Virus record (IMG/VR): IMGVR_UViG_3300018079_000002
Coordinates: 1 to 64,000 of that record
Reading direction: 5' to 3' (one strand)
Length of the DNA stretch: 64,000 nucleotides
Origin: a virus
Shown here: positions 25,151 through 33,739 of the stretch, one piece after another
Layout: every line of letters starts with the position of its first letter
Position numbering within the stretch: position 1 is the first letter of the stretch
The notes under the pieces: generated by a model
Told to the model about the DNA's origin: nothing
The model's database searches: none
The model's input: the letters and a program-made list of their open reading frames with translations, nothing else
Made by a program: the position numbers and the translations under genes

Positions 25151-25402
25151 TTATGCCTCGCGAGTTCGAGCCAGGTCACGAACCATTGGGCGTCGTGCCA
25201 GCTCTGATAGGCTGCACCCTGGTGGTGGCCAATCGGCGGTTTCGTCGATGTAGCAGGCATAGAAGCCTGGATCACCGAGTGAAGGAGGCACGAAGTGCGG
25301 TCCTGGCCTACCACAATTGGGGCAGAGTCTTTCAACCTGCCTCCCGAAGAAAGCTTTGCGTTCATTCTTTTGGTGGTTGGTTAGTTTCAACAGCTCCTCC
25401 AC
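25151..25402 (-). CDS. Small Cys-motif protein
   Basis: 83 residues. The motif LCPNCGRPGPHFVPPSLGDP followed by GFYACYIDE is common in unnamed phage proteins and implies a zinc knuckle with Cys from CPNC plus a later Cys. It ends directly against the next gene. Function unknown. Confidence 0.6.
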   Translation of the reverse strand: MEELLKLTNHQKNERKAFFGRQVERLCPNCGRPGPHFVPPSLGDPGFYACYIDETADWPPPGCSLSELARRPMVRDLARTREA

Positions 25403-25632
25403 ACGCCAGCTTCGAGGAAGCCATGGAACACTGTGCGCCCGTCGTTGATCAGTATGGACGGCGAGACCGTAATGGTGCCGTCCGGGTGTTCTTCAACGTC
25501 GTGCGCTTCGAGCGAGCCCATATGGTTTCCGGGTGGGTGCGCATACCAGATACCGTTCTTACCTTTGCCATACTCGCCTTCTTTGAGAAGAAGCTGGCCT
25601 TCTTGATTGGGCTGAACACGATTTCCTTTCAT
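25387..25632 (-). CDS. DUF6527-like protein
   Basis: 81 residues. The C-terminal block DGTITVSPSILIN...VFHGFLEAGVW, following HPPGNHMGSLEAHDVEEHPD, is the pattern of a family of small proteins of unknown function found in phages and genomic islands. It starts in a 4-bp ATGA overlap. Confidence 0.6.
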   Translation of the reverse strand: MKGNRVQPNQEGQLLLKEGEYGKGKNGIWYAHPPGNHMGSLEAHDVEEHPDGTITVSPSILINDGRTVFHGFLEAGVWRSC

Positions 25633-25820
25633 AGGTTATCCACGGTTGGGGGTTCAATGATCTTACCGTCTTCGTCGCACTGATTGACTTTGCGTATGAT
25701 ACCCAGCGGAGTCTTTTCGTGGAAGATCTCCCTCGCCTGGGCTTCGCACATTACACCTTCCGCCATCACGTGCTGAATTGCGCGTGTCGGTGGGGTGTAA
25801 TATTCAATCAGAAAGTTCAT
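25629..25820 (-). CDS. Hypothetical protein
   Basis: 63 residues, starts MNFLIEYYTPPTRAIQHVMA in a 4-bp overlap with the portal stop. Alternating hydrophobic pattern, no motif. Unknown. Confidence 0.55.
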   Translation of the reverse strand: MNFLIEYYTPPTRAIQHVMAEGVMCEAQAREIFHEKTPLGIIRKVNQCDEDGKIIEPPTVDNL

Positions 25821-27265
25821 GCACCTTCAGCCGGTGGTTGTTGCTGCGCACCTGGGTCCATGTCCTGCATGGTCTTGATCATCTGCGCTTCTTCCTGCTT
25901 CAGCTCGTCCACGTCATCTTCCGGGTCGTATTCGTCATGCAAGATACCACGGCGTTTCAACTCATCGATGTAGGCCGTGCGGCTGATGTCGCGCCGATCG
26001 CGTGCCTTGTCCAGCGTGCTCAGGTCCGCCGGGTCAATGGTCTCAGGTCCGAATTCGCGATTGATCTTTACGGTGCCACCGGCTTCGACCTGCATCCAGG
26101 CCGCAGTGAATTCCAGCGCCTTGTTGACCGCATCCTCGAAACGCACCGTTACATCCTGCAAGGGCGAAGTCGCCTCAGCCGAATCCAGGGCACGTGCGGT
26201 CGCCGTCTCCGTGCCTGAACGCTTGCGGAGAAACTCAGCGCCATACTGTGCCATCTGGGTCTCCAGCGCCTCCATATCCTTCTGACCTGCTTCCAGTGCT
26301 GCACCGGTGTGCTCCACATAATAAAATTCGCTGTCTGCATTCGAGGAGAACAACCACTTGTTGGGGCCAACCACAATATCCTTTTCGTCCTGCACCCCAC
26401 TGCCTGCCAGGATGGGAAAGCGAGCCACCGTTAAGCAGTTGCGCTGGTCCGAAGAGCTCTGCCAATGACTGATGTTCAAGTCAGCCAGGTCCGACAATGG
26501 TGGCTTGCCCAGGAAGGGGCACTCACGCGCAGCGTAAAAAGTGACCAGTGGAATAAAGTCCAGGCCGTATTGATATTCGTCGATCTTGACCCACTCCACC
26601 TTGCCACGCTGACTGCGCATGTATTCGTAAACGGTGACTTGTCCTGGTTCGATCACCCGAATCCATTTGCGCTTCACTTCGGCGAAACCGTCCATGACCG
26701 TGTGTTCTTCCTGGATGCGCACATGCACCAGCGTCTCCACCCCGTTGATGGTCTCAGTGCGGGCGAAGATGATGTTCTCCGGCGGTATGTTGATCCAGTA
26801 AGGCCGCAGCTTGTCCTTGCGGTCATCCTCCAGGGTGCGTGGCTGGCCGTCTAGCCGTGGCTGCACACGAGGAAACTCGACCAGCACATGGGAGAAAGAC
26901 TTGGCCAGGCCGTCACGAAACCAGCCACGTGCGAACACGTTCAGCTCGTTGCCTTGCAGGTCCACGTCCTCCAGCAACTCTTCGATCTCCTTCGGCACAT
27001 CATCGTTGAGCTGAATGGGGTCACTGAAGGGACGGCCCACCCAGGACTCCAGCGTCAGCTCCGTCATGTTGAGCAGCGTGGCGCTGGCCAGCCGTGCCGC
27101 ATAGATATCGTCCTTCTCGAACTGGTGCTGGGGCAACAGGGCTTGGCCTGCTGCTCGCATCGCTTCGGTGCCGCCTAGCAGAGCATTCATTTTCTGCCAG
27201 CGAGGAAGCATGGTATTATACGCCTCGCTCGTTACGGATGGGTCATCGGTTTTCTGTTTTGGCAT
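25817..27265 (-). CDS. Portal protein (DUF4055 type)
   Basis: 482 residues. The DUF4055 portal pattern is clear: LLNMTELTLESWVGRPFSD near residue 65, VFARGWFRDGLAKSFSHVLV around 110, IPPENIIFARTE, then YGLDFIPLVTFYAARECPFL and ADLNISHWQSSSDQRNCLTV in the stem/wing region. The acidic C-terminus (EYDPEDDVDELKQEEAQMIK) is usual. Forms the dodecameric DNA channel; follows the large terminase by two bases. Confidence 0.9.
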   Translation of the reverse strand: MPKQKTDDPSVTSEAYNTMLPRWQKMNALLGGTEAMRAAGQALLPQHQFEKDDIYAARLASATLLNMTELTLESWVGRPFSDPIQLNDDVPKEIEELLEDVDLQGNELNVFARGWFRDGLAKSFSHVLVEFPRVQPRLDGQPRTLEDDRKDKLRPYWINIPPENIIFARTETINGVETLVHVRIQEEHTVMDGFAEVKRKWIRVIEPGQVTVYEYMRSQRGKVEWVKIDEYQYGLDFIPLVTFYAARECPFLGKPPLSDLADLNISHWQSSSDQRNCLTVARFPILAGSGVQDEKDIVVGPNKWLFSSNADSEFYYVEHTGAALEAGQKDMEALETQMAQYGAEFLRKRSGTETATARALDSAEATSPLQDVTVRFEDAVNKALEFTAAWMQVEAGGTVKINREFGPETIDPADLSTLDKARDRRDISRTAYIDELKRRGILHDEYDPEDDVDELKQEEAQMIKTMQDMDPGAQQQPPAEGA

Positions 27266-27267
27266 AA

Positions 27268-28800
27268 CTACATGTCACGTTGTTTTACGGTCTTGTTCTG
27301 TTGGCGCACACGGTAACGTGCTTCGTCAGCGATGTGGTCTTCGCTTTCGGAGTCCACGTCATCCAGATCATCATCGTCACGAGGCAACACTGGAATTGTT
27401 CTTAGAAATTGCTGGCAGCGGCCACCGCAGATAAACAGGCCGGGAGTTTCTCGCTTGGAGCTGCCTTTGGGGAGGAAACTTTGGGATAGCAGCAGACGGA
27501 GCTGTTCCCAACCTTGTTTGCGCGAACCGGGACTCTTATCACTTGGGTCCCAGTGGACGCCCAATTTAGCCATGTCACCAGCAACAGATTTTCCAGGTTC
27601 ATAATCGTCAAAGATGCTACTATCTGCCGGCCCACGTCGCACCTTGCCAGACAAGCCCCATTCTTCTTCGCGGTCGAGGATGCCTTGGGCAATGTCCTTG
27701 GACTGCATGCGTATGCCTTCGTTGGAACGGCCACTCCAGCCATACCACTCAGCAATGCGAATCAAGTCGCCACGCACGTCGCCAATCAGACGGCCGTCCC
27801 ACAGGATGGGGTCTTCGCCATTGGACTCAGCCCACCACCCCACCGAGAACGGCGCTGACTGACCATGATCGTAGGAACGATTTAGTTTCCAGCTCCGGGG
27901 TATCAAGCGCAGTGGAAAGTCCGGCAGCACGTGCGTCCTGGCCCACCACACGTCATCAAACATACCGCCAGCGACGATGTTCCAATCACCTTCCAGCCAG
28001 GCCGCAAGCTGCGACTTGTTCTGTGCCGCAGCACGAAGGCGAATAATGTAATCAGGATTCGCGCGCAGCAGGATTTGATTCTCGGACAGCCTGCCATGGA
28101 TGGCCACCCTGGGCGGTTCCACGTTACCCTCGATGTCCATGCTGTTCTTAATGACTGGACCAACCACCTTGCCAGGCAGTATCGGCAAACGCCAGCGCGA
28201 TTTGACCCAGTTATGACCCACCCCATACGGGTTCGTTGTTGAGCGCACCTTGATGGGCAGGCCCACCGCCGTCGAGCGCGCACAGGAGAACATCGACTTG
28301 TAGCACTCGTCACTGGGCCAGGTGGTCAGCTCTTCCCAGCCAATCCACGGATAGGCATGTCCGTGGTAGCTCCAGTAATCCGCCTTCTTCATGAAGTGAC
28401 GGAAGAATAATATTTCGCCCTTGGGCCAGCGCCAAAAGTTCTTCGCCTCATTGAACTTTGCGTCTGGCCAGATCTTAGGAAACCACTTCTTGGACTTGTC
28501 GATCACGTCCTGGAGCTCCGGGTAGGTGCGACGAAAGAGCACCCCACGCCAGTCACTACCCCAACCCTGGTTGACGTGCTGGGCGAAGTCCATCAGCAGC
28601 GCATCGGTCTTACCTGGACCACGGGTGCCTGCATAGAGGCATTCAAACACCGGACACTGCAGGAATGCTTCCTGGCTACCGGGTTGTGGAGCCCAGGTGA
28701 CGGCAATGCGCCTGCCTTCGGGCATCTTGACGTAAGGACGAATGCCTTCCTCTGAGTCTTCCCACTCAAGCACGCCTGGACTGGTTTGGGTCTCGACCAT
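27268..28800 (-). CDS. Terminase large subunit
   Basis: 510 residues. ATPase motor: Walker A-like AGTRGPGKTDALLMDF at about residue 57, Walker B/catalytic acid in YPWIGWEELTTWP, and a coupling region SARSTAVGLPIKVRSTTN-like segment (literally CARSTAVGLPIKVRSTTNPY). The nuclease half includes SYDHGQSAPFSVGWWAESNG and RGPADSSIFDDYEPGKS with Asp residues in RNase H-like positions. Cuts concatemers and drives DNA into the prohead through the portal. The start overlaps the previous stop by one base (TAATG). Confidence 0.92.
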   Translation of the reverse strand: MVETQTSPGVLEWEDSEEGIRPYVKMPEGRRIAVTWAPQPGSQEAFLQCPVFECLYAGTRGPGKTDALLMDFAQHVNQGWGSDWRGVLFRRTYPELQDVIDKSKKWFPKIWPDAKFNEAKNFWRWPKGEILFFRHFMKKADYWSYHGHAYPWIGWEELTTWPSDECYKSMFSCARSTAVGLPIKVRSTTNPYGVGHNWVKSRWRLPILPGKVVGPVIKNSMDIEGNVEPPRVAIHGRLSENQILLRANPDYIIRLRAAAQNKSQLAAWLEGDWNIVAGGMFDDVWWARTHVLPDFPLRLIPRSWKLNRSYDHGQSAPFSVGWWAESNGEDPILWDGRLIGDVRGDLIRIAEWYGWSGRSNEGIRMQSKDIAQGILDREEEWGLSGKVRRGPADSSIFDDYEPGKSVAGDMAKLGVHWDPSDKSPGSRKQGWEQLRLLLSQSFLPKGSSKRETPGLFICGGRCQQFLRTIPVLPRDDDDLDDVDSESEDHIADEARYRVRQQNKTVKQRDM

Positions 28801-29210
28801 TACCGTCTGTTCTTCTTAACGATGTCCTGGAAATTGGTAGCGGGTTTGGGCCTGAGTGCTTCGCCCTTCTTTAGCTCGATGATGGCTTGCTGCTTTTCGG
28901 GAGGCACCTGGCGACGGAGCTGGTCCATCAGCATGCTGAATGCCTCACCTGCAGCCTTGGCCACTTCATCCGGGTCGTGCTGATCACGATAGGCTTTGTT
29001 CTGATGCTCGGCCAGTCCACCGGCCACCAGCATTACCTTCACATGCACATTACCGTCGGCGGGGTCCACCGGGAGCTGACTGACCAATTGCGCTCCTGGT
29101 ATGCCCATGGCCTTGGCGCTGGTGACGCGCACAATGAACAAGGGCTTGGTTGGGTTCTTGCGACTCAATTGAACTTCGACCTTGGTCGAACCAATCAAAC
29201 GAATACTCAT
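28800..29210 (-). CDS. Hypothetical protein between terminase subunits
   Basis: 136 residues from ATG at 29210, which overlaps the TerS stop (ATGA). A beta-rich N-terminus (VEVQLSRKNPTKPLFIVRVT) is followed by helices (EVAKAAGEAFSMLMDQLRRQ) and a basic end with FQDIVKKNRR. Its position between TerS and TerL, coupled to both, suggests a packaging accessory protein, but I know no characterised homologue. Confidence 0.55.
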   Translation of the reverse strand: MSIRLIGSTKVEVQLSRKNPTKPLFIVRVTSAKAMGIPGAQLVSQLPVDPADGNVHVKVMLVAGGLAEHQNKAYRDQHDPDEVAKAAGEAFSMLMDQLRRQVPPEKQQAIIELKKGEALRPKPATNFQDIVKKNRR

Positions 29211-29713
29211 TTCTTGGAATCCTTTCCATTGAATTTTGCTGCCCACTCGTCTGGCGTCATGCCAGTCGCAGTGCCGGTGACTACCAGCACCCCCGCATTC
29301 ACATTCATCTCGACCGCATTCGCGTCGCGATATTCTGGCACGAACCGTTTGGCGCCGAGCTCCAGCAGCCGATCGCTGAACTTGAGCACGTGGCCAATGA
29401 TGGTGTTGTCGCGATAATTGATCAGTGGCTCCTTGACCCCTTCCACGCTGCGTCGATGAATCTCCTTCTGCAGCAGGTCGCCATAGAAGTTGCGGGCTGC
29501 CTCGAACGCTTCCGCGAAGGCCGTATCCTCCTTGAGTGCTTTGCGCACGGTGTTGGGGCACACCATGGCGCACTCAGCCGCATAGGTCAGACGGCCAGTG
29601 GTGGAATACACTTCAAGGAATTTCGCCTTGCCTTGATCGTCGAATTTGAATTTGCCAATGTTTCGGAAATCCTGAAACATTGAAAACGGTTTCGTTGCTG
29701 TTTGCTTCGCCAT
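29207..29713 (-). CDS. Terminase small subunit
   Basis: 168 residues. The N-terminal helix-turn-helix shows FLEVYSTTGRLTYAAECAMV followed by CPNTVRKALKEDTAFAEAF. The middle EIHRRSVEGVKEPLINYRDN and SDRLLELGAKRFVPEYRD match the common TerS family in which the HTH binds the packaging site and the centre oligomerises. First gene after the long gene-free stretch with repeats. Confidence 0.85.
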   Translation of the reverse strand: MAKQTATKPFSMFQDFRNIGKFKFDDQGKAKFLEVYSTTGRLTYAAECAMVCPNTVRKALKEDTAFAEAFEAARNFYGDLLQKEIHRRSVEGVKEPLINYRDNTIIGHVLKFSDRLLELGAKRFVPEYRDANAVEMNVNAGVLVVTGTATGMTPDEWAAKFNGKDSKK

Positions 29714-30137
29714 ATTCAGATCACCTGTGCCCCACGCATCACGCGAAGGAGCAGGGCTTTGCTCGTGCGTGGTTTAGCTCAATTAGGGGATTCGTCGCAA
29801 GCTATATCTCGTTCGACCAGGATAGCAGGCGATTTGGCGCGTAGCACTCAAACCCAGGGCATGGCCGTCCTCCTCACCCTACTCAACCCACCCAAAAACA
29901 TTAAGCGCACTTCTAGCCCAGGGAGGCTGGCCCCTCCTTAACCTACTCCCTCTCCTTAGAGAGAAGAGAGAGATATAGGAAATTGACCCCGGTAAGCCAC
30001 CGCCGTCCCGTTTCCCCGGCGATTTACCCCGCTAAGGTCGAGTTCGAGGAGGAAGTCGAGCACAGCCCAGCAGCTACAGCCTAGTTTGCGCCACAGTGGG
30101 TCGAGTTGGCCTGAGCACGGTCGAGTGCACCCTCAGC
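29714..30137 (-). other. Gene-free stretch with repeats, candidate packaging (cos/pac) region
   Basis: 424 bases without a supported gene, the longest in the window. Contents: the nested inverted repeat next to terS; a purine/pyrimidine tract near 29950-29975; four GTCGAG copies starting at 30037, 30055, 30100 and 30120; two CAGCCTAG copies (30077-30084 and 30134-30141 approximately). A repeat-rich, non-coding segment directly upstream of terS is where many phages keep the site recognised by the small terminase. No clear promoter seen. The functional call is inference. Confidence 0.4.
29732..29772 (-). promoter_or_regulatory. Nested inverted repeats just upstream of terS
   Basis: On the plus strand CCACGCA (29732-29738) pairs with TGCGTGG (29766-29772), and inside it GAGCA (29749-29753) pairs with TGCTC (29760-29764). 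The structure ends 19 bases before the terS start codon, so it could fold in the terS leader mRNA or serve as a protein-binding DNA element. Confidence 0.45.
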
Positions 30138-30497
30138 CTAGCTGTGTTTCCAGGTTTGCAAAAAAGCTGCCCGTAGGGCGTCCTCGCGCCTCAACCGGCC
30201 CAGGACGCACTCCCCGGCTGGATCGAAGACGTGCCAGAGCCGGGTGGACCGGGACTGTTTCAAGGCGCTACCGTCCGTTGCATAAACCACCACGGTCCAG
30301 GGGTGGCGCTTGCTGCGATAAGTCCTTGCGCCCTGCAAACGTAAAAACGAAACAATCATGGCTTCCTCCAGGCCCATCGCCTTAGCCACTTCGTCCCCAT
30401 GCGGGTCTTTCAAAAACCAAAGTTTTTTGCGCTGCTCCAGCACGTAGCCGTCCTTAGCTATCAGGCGTTGCCGTGGATTCTTCTTCCAGTCAATCAT
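30138..30497 (-). CDS. Hypothetical protein
   Basis: 119 residues, basic (DWKKNPRQRLIAKDGYVLEQ; YRSKRHPWTVVVYATDG), with two similar beta segments KLWFLKDPHGDEVAKAM and RLWHVFDPAGECVLGRL that look like an internal duplication. Last gene of the accessory block. Unknown function. Confidence 0.55.
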   Translation of the reverse strand: MIDWKKNPRQRLIAKDGYVLEQRKKLWFLKDPHGDEVAKAMGLEEAMIVSFLRLQGARTYRSKRHPWTVVVYATDGSALKQSRSTRLWHVFDPAGECVLGRLRREDALRAAFLQTWKHS

Positions 30498-30727
30498 TCG
30501 GCTACCTTGGGTGTTCGTTTAAAGAAGTCCCCGCGCACGATCACGCACCGGTCGTTGGCACTCTGCATAATGAACAGCACTTGTTCGCCTGCTGGCTTGA
30601 TGGGGTTATACCAATACCGTTCGCCCGCCGAGTTGTATTCCGGTGCGTAGCCAAAACCCTCCAGGTAGCTCTGCGCGTTCCGCAGCCGGTCAAAGTATTC
30701 TTTGATCTGTTGATTGCGTTTCTTCAT
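30494..30727 (-). CDS. Hypothetical protein
   Basis: 77 residues, starts MKKRNQQIKEYFDRLRNAQS in a 4-bp overlap. Centre aromatic (GYAPEYNSAGERYWYNP), C-terminal beta segment VLFIMQSANDRCVIVRGDFF. Unknown. Confidence 0.55.
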   Translation of the reverse strand: MKKRNQQIKEYFDRLRNAQSYLEGFGYAPEYNSAGERYWYNPIKPAGEQVLFIMQSANDRCVIVRGDFFKRTPKVAE

Positions 30728-30972
30728 GTTAGTTCCATTCGGTCACACCATTGCGTAAATTGATTATCACCCTGACTGTTGCAAATGGCATTGTGCATAA
30801 TGTCCTGCACCCAGCCCCAGGCCAATTCGTCACTAGCAATCATGCTGGAGCCTTTCAGGTAAGCGCACAGGCAGGCGTGCAATAACCGGTCTTCGTTGTC
30901 CATCAAGTTCCAGTTTGGATTCTTGAGGGTCTCAACGTTCGCCTGCATTAGGGTTTGAGCATAGCTTGTCAT
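30724..30972 (-). CDS. Hypothetical protein
   Basis: 82 residues, mainly helical (NEDRLLHACLCAYLKGSSMI; LAWGWVQDIMHNAICNSQGD). ATGA overlap with the next gene. Unknown. Confidence 0.55.
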   Translation of the reverse strand: MTSYAQTLMQANVETLKNPNWNLMDNEDRLLHACLCAYLKGSSMIASDELAWGWVQDIMHNAICNSQGDNQFTQWCDRMELT

Positions 30973-30976
30973 ATAT

Positions 30977-31267
30977 TTAATCTTGTTCCAAAAACTGGTC
31001 CGGCACTAATATCGCATCTCCCACAATCGGCGGACGCGGTCGGCCACTCGCTAACTGCTGCAAGGCCGTCGCCTTGATGTTGATGCACTTACCCTCATTG
31101 CGTCCGTTGTCGCACACGAACAGCGTATGCCCAGCGAGCACCCGTGGTCCCATCTCAATATAACCGCCCACCGCCGTCTGAATCTCCTGGAGCGTAAACT
31201 TCTCGCCCACTGGTATCACTTCCAATATTTCGCCGTTGGTCTTCATTAGTTTAGCCGTGCCCTTCAT
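30977..31267 (-). CDS. DUF3846-domain protein
   Basis: 96 residues from ATG at 31267. The typical plan of DUF3846 is visible: MKTNGEILEVIPVGEKFTLQ, EIQTAVGGYIEMGP, a VCDNGRNEGKCINIKAT core, and PPIVGDAILVPDQFLEQ at the end. The family is widespread in phages and plasmids with no fixed function. An internal ATG at 31246 is an alternative start. Confidence 0.7.
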   Translation of the reverse strand: MKGTAKLMKTNGEILEVIPVGEKFTLQEIQTAVGGYIEMGPRVLAGHTLFVCDNGRNEGKCINIKATALQQLASGRPRPPIVGDAILVPDQFLEQD

Positions 31268-31269
31268 AT

Positions 31270-31446
31270 TCAATTGTGCGGAGGCGCGAGTCTGCGAGTG
31301 CCGGAGCACACCTTTCGTATTGAAGCCAGCCCACCCCAGCAGTTTGGACCTGCTGGTGCTATGGAAAATCCCCCGTGGGTTTGCACCGCCATGACACCAC
31401 ATCGTAGGGTGCAGCCATAACGGGGTTGGTGGGCCAGCAAAGTCAT
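31270..31446 (-). CDS. Possible small gene (58 aa)
   Basis: An open frame from ATG at 31446, one base after the preceding stop, to TGA at 31270, two bases before the DUF3846 start. It would encode a Cys/Gly/Arg-rich peptide beginning MTLLAHQPRYGCTLRCGVMA. The exact fit between two genes argues for it. The composition resembles a random frame, so I am not sure; otherwise the 180 bases are non-coding. Confidence 0.3.
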   Translation of the reverse strand: MTLLAHQPRYGCTLRCGVMAVQTHGGFSIAPAGPNCWGGLASIRKVCSGTRRLAPPHN

Positions 31447-31447
31447 G

Positions 31448-32536
31448 TTAGTCAGTAGGCGTGTTATCGATCTTGAGCCGGTAGAACGCCTTGCTGTAGC
31501 GCGTTAAGTCCTCGAACTGCAGCTCCAGCCCTTCCGGCAGCTCGGTGCGCATCACCGTGGTCCAGGTCACTAGGTCGCGACTGCGCTGCACCAGCACCTT
31601 GCGGCTGGCCACCCCGTAATTCAGCCGCACGTTAGGCAGGCCGTTGGGTCTGGCCGGGTCCGGCTCAAAGCGTATGGGACAATCCTCCGGTGCACAGCGC
31701 CGTCCGTTCCTGGCAAAGGACTGGTAGCCACCCCAATAGAAGTCAATGCCGTGCCCGTTGATAATGCGGTTGAATTCTTCGCCATTGATCAGTGGCAATT
31801 CACCGTTGGTCCCCCTGGGCAGGAAGGCATTGTAGGTAATCACCGGCCTGCCGTTGCGATGGGTGCCACGCAGGTGCCACAGCATCAGGTCCGCAGGCAC
31901 CGTTGGTTGTTCGCCACTAAGCCACATGGGCTCCATCAGCATCATGGGGGACGAGGCAGTATCCGTTTCGTTCGTTTCCACGTCACAATCCTCGCCGCAC
32001 TCTGGGTCTGAATCGGCTGGCCAGGTTTCCTCCCAGCAATACTCGATGCCACTACCCGAATACGAAGCAGCCGCATCGTCCGCATTGTTCAATGAGTATA
32101 CCCCAAACCCAAACTCGTCCGGTGGTGCATTAGTGTTGGCCGGAGCAGGTGGAGTGGGGCCAAAGTTCTTCTGGCAGAACCGGACGATCTTACAACTGAC
32201 CACCCCGCCCACTACGATGATCACAATGGCCACGATCAGTGGACCACTGCGCACTTCCGCCTTGGCTTTAGGTGGGGGTGTCAGTCCAATGCCCAGCAGG
32301 GAACAGGCCAGCACCAGCGCCACCAGCTTGTTGCGCGTATCCTTATGCAGAACGAACAACCACAGCACCGCTATTGCCGAGAATAAGCCCCAGAAGTATC
32401 GGTGCACGGTGCCCGAGCTGGCCAGCACACAGAGCAGCGTCAGTGCCCAGGTGAATCCAATCGCCTTATACGGGTGCATCCTGACCCATCCGTCGAATCG
32501 TTTTATTGCGTTCATGTTTTTCTTTTGGTTGACCAT
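31448..32536 (-). CDS. Membrane-anchored protein with verrucomicrobial-style C-terminal domain
   Basis: 362 residues. Four hydrophobic segments lie in the first 120 residues (AIGFTWALTLLCVLASSG; YFWGLFSAIAVLWLFVLH; LVALVLACSLLGIGL; LIVAIVIIVVGGVVSC). A Cys-containing acidic region follows. The C-terminus, VLVQRSRDLVTWTTVMRTEL...SKAFYRLKI, has the form common at the ends of exported Verrucomicrobia proteins. An internal ATG (32515) is an alternative start. A cell-envelope role, such as superinfection exclusion or surface remodelling, is plausible but unproven. It has no endolysin or holin signature. Confidence 0.6.
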   Translation of the reverse strand: MVNQKKNMNAIKRFDGWVRMHPYKAIGFTWALTLLCVLASSGTVHRYFWGLFSAIAVLWLFVLHKDTRNKLVALVLACSLLGIGLTPPPKAKAEVRSGPLIVAIVIIVVGGVVSCKIVRFCQKNFGPTPPAPANTNAPPDEFGFGVYSLNNADDAAASYSGSGIEYCWEETWPADSDPECGEDCDVETNETDTASSPMMLMEPMWLSGEQPTVPADLMLWHLRGTHRNGRPVITYNAFLPRGTNGELPLINGEEFNRIINGHGIDFYWGGYQSFARNGRRCAPEDCPIRFEPDPARPNGLPNVRLNYGVASRKVLVQRSRDLVTWTTVMRTELPEGLELQFEDLTRYSKAFYRLKIDNTPTD

Positions 32537-32960
32537 CCATGAGTTTCTTTCCTCTCACCACGGCACGTTCAGTTCGTCCGGCCATGATAATTTTGATAAT
32601 CATTCGCGAATCAACCTTGACGCACTGCTTGCGTATCTCCTGGAGCCGCAGCAACGGTATGTCGTAGTGGTCCCGGTCGAACCAGCCACGGTTGATGCCC
32701 AGCGCCTCGGCCATCTGGTGCAGGTTCTCCTTGGAGTAGGGAATGCACACCAGGTGCCGTTGCGCGTCGCAATAGTAAGTCAGCTCGATCTCCGGCAGCG
32801 TGCCTAGGTAGGCGACGAATTCTGCCACGTAGGTTTTGTCCGCAAACAGATGGCCTTCCACGTAACCCACCAGCCAGGCTTCGATGGTAGCCTTGGCGAA
32901 CGCCAGCAGCCTTAGCTTTCTTCTTACTTCGTCTTTAGTTAAATAATTTGGCATAAGCAT
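32466..32960 (-). CDS. DUF4031-like protein
   Basis: 164 residues. Residues about 70-115, HLVCIPYSKENLHQMAEALG...WFDRDHYDIPLLRLQEI, match the DUF4031 pattern (His/Tyr-Asp near the end, then Arg-containing helix). The N-terminus starts with a helix (TKDEVRRKLRLLAFAKATIE); the C-terminus is basic. A second protein with a similar block is encoded at 43128-43532. The ATG at 32954 is equally possible. Confidence 0.5.
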   Translation of the reverse strand: MLMPNYLTKDEVRRKLRLLAFAKATIEAWLVGYVEGHLFADKTYVAEFVAYLGTLPEIELTYYCDAQRHLVCIPYSKENLHQMAEALGINRGWFDRDHYDIPLLRLQEIRKQCVKVDSRMIIKIIMAGRTERAVVRGKKLMDGQPKEKHERNKTIRRMGQDAPV

Positions 32961-33207
32961 GATTGATCATATCGTCTACCGTGGCCGGGATGGCCGGTCC
33001 ATTCTTACAAAGTCCATGGCAGAGCACCGCCTTGGTTTGCGCGTGCACCACTTCCATGCTCGCCTCGCCGGTGGTTAGCTCCTCGATCTCAAACACATAG
33101 CCCAGAGCAACGATGGCCTTGGCGCGTGCCTCGATCTCGGCAGGCCGGGTAATGAAGGTCGGACGCTGCCTGCCATTAGGGCGCACGAACTGGGTAAAGG
33201 GTATCAC
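32935..33207 (-). CDS. Hypothetical phage protein with GTG start
   Basis: 90 residues. The start GTG at 33207 overlaps the upstream stop as GTGA and is followed by IPFTQFVRPNGRQRPTFITR, the usual beginning of this unnamed phage family. Then come EIEARAKAIVALGYVFEIEE and a Cys-containing segment VLCHGLCKNGPAIPATVDDM. No ATG fits, so the GTG is preferred. Confidence 0.6.
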   Translation of the reverse strand: MIPFTQFVRPNGRQRPTFITRPAEIEARAKAIVALGYVFEIEELTTGEASMEVVHAQTKAVLCHGLCKNGPAIPATVDDMINHAYAKLFN

Positions 33208-33443
33208 TTGCAAATCTGCTTCACTTCGTGGATGACGATCTTGAGCACGTCCTCGGCTGCGTCCTGGCCCACCGTCTGCAAGGTCTTCAATCGGCTTTCC
33301 CAAAGAGGAAACAGCAGCTTGATATTCTCCTGGCACTCCACCGCCTTATGGCAGCAGTCCCGGCAGATGTCCGAGCCATGGGCGAAATACATTTTGTGCC
33401 ACTGGATAGTGCACTTGATACATAGCTTGTTCCCGTCATTCAT
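33204..33443 (-). CDS. Small zinc-motif protein
   Basis: 79 residues with CIKC and CRDCC spaced by 20 residues (LCIKCTIQWHKMYFAHGSDI, then CRDCCHKAVECQ), a probable zinc knuckle, followed by helices. ATGA overlap with neighbours. Unknown. Confidence 0.55.
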   Translation of the reverse strand: MNDGNKLCIKCTIQWHKMYFAHGSDICRDCCHKAVECQENIKLLFPLWESRLKTLQTVGQDAAEDVLKIVIHEVKQICK

Positions 33444-33739
33444 AGTTGTTCCATTCTTCGTTTTAATAATACCAACAGTCTCATTCTCAATGCATCGGTC
33501 GAAAGCAGCTCAATGGGCTCTTCGCGCACCAACCCAATCATTGGTTTGTTCTGGGGCTTAAAGTGGTTCAACAGCTTGAGCACGATCAGCGCCATCATCA
33601 GCTTGATCTTCGGGTCATAATAGCTGACCCCGGCTTCACGTGCGGCCTGCACCGCCAGCTCGTTGCCCTTGTGCCAGTCCCACTGGTGGCGCGAAGCACC
33701 AATGGCGAACAGTTCTTCGGTTGGTGTGCCTTTGGTCAT
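33440..33739 (-). CDS. Hypothetical protein
   Basis: 99 residues from ATG at 33739 (ATGA overlap). MTKGTPTEELFAIGASRHQW, then a helical middle (KIKLMMALIVLKLLNHFKPQ) and LLSTDALRMRLLVLLKRRME at the end. Unknown. Confidence 0.5.
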   Translation of the reverse strand: MTKGTPTEELFAIGASRHQWDWHKGNELAVQAAREAGVSYYDPKIKLMMALIVLKLLNHFKPQNKPMIGLVREEPIELLSTDALRMRLLVLLKRRMEQL

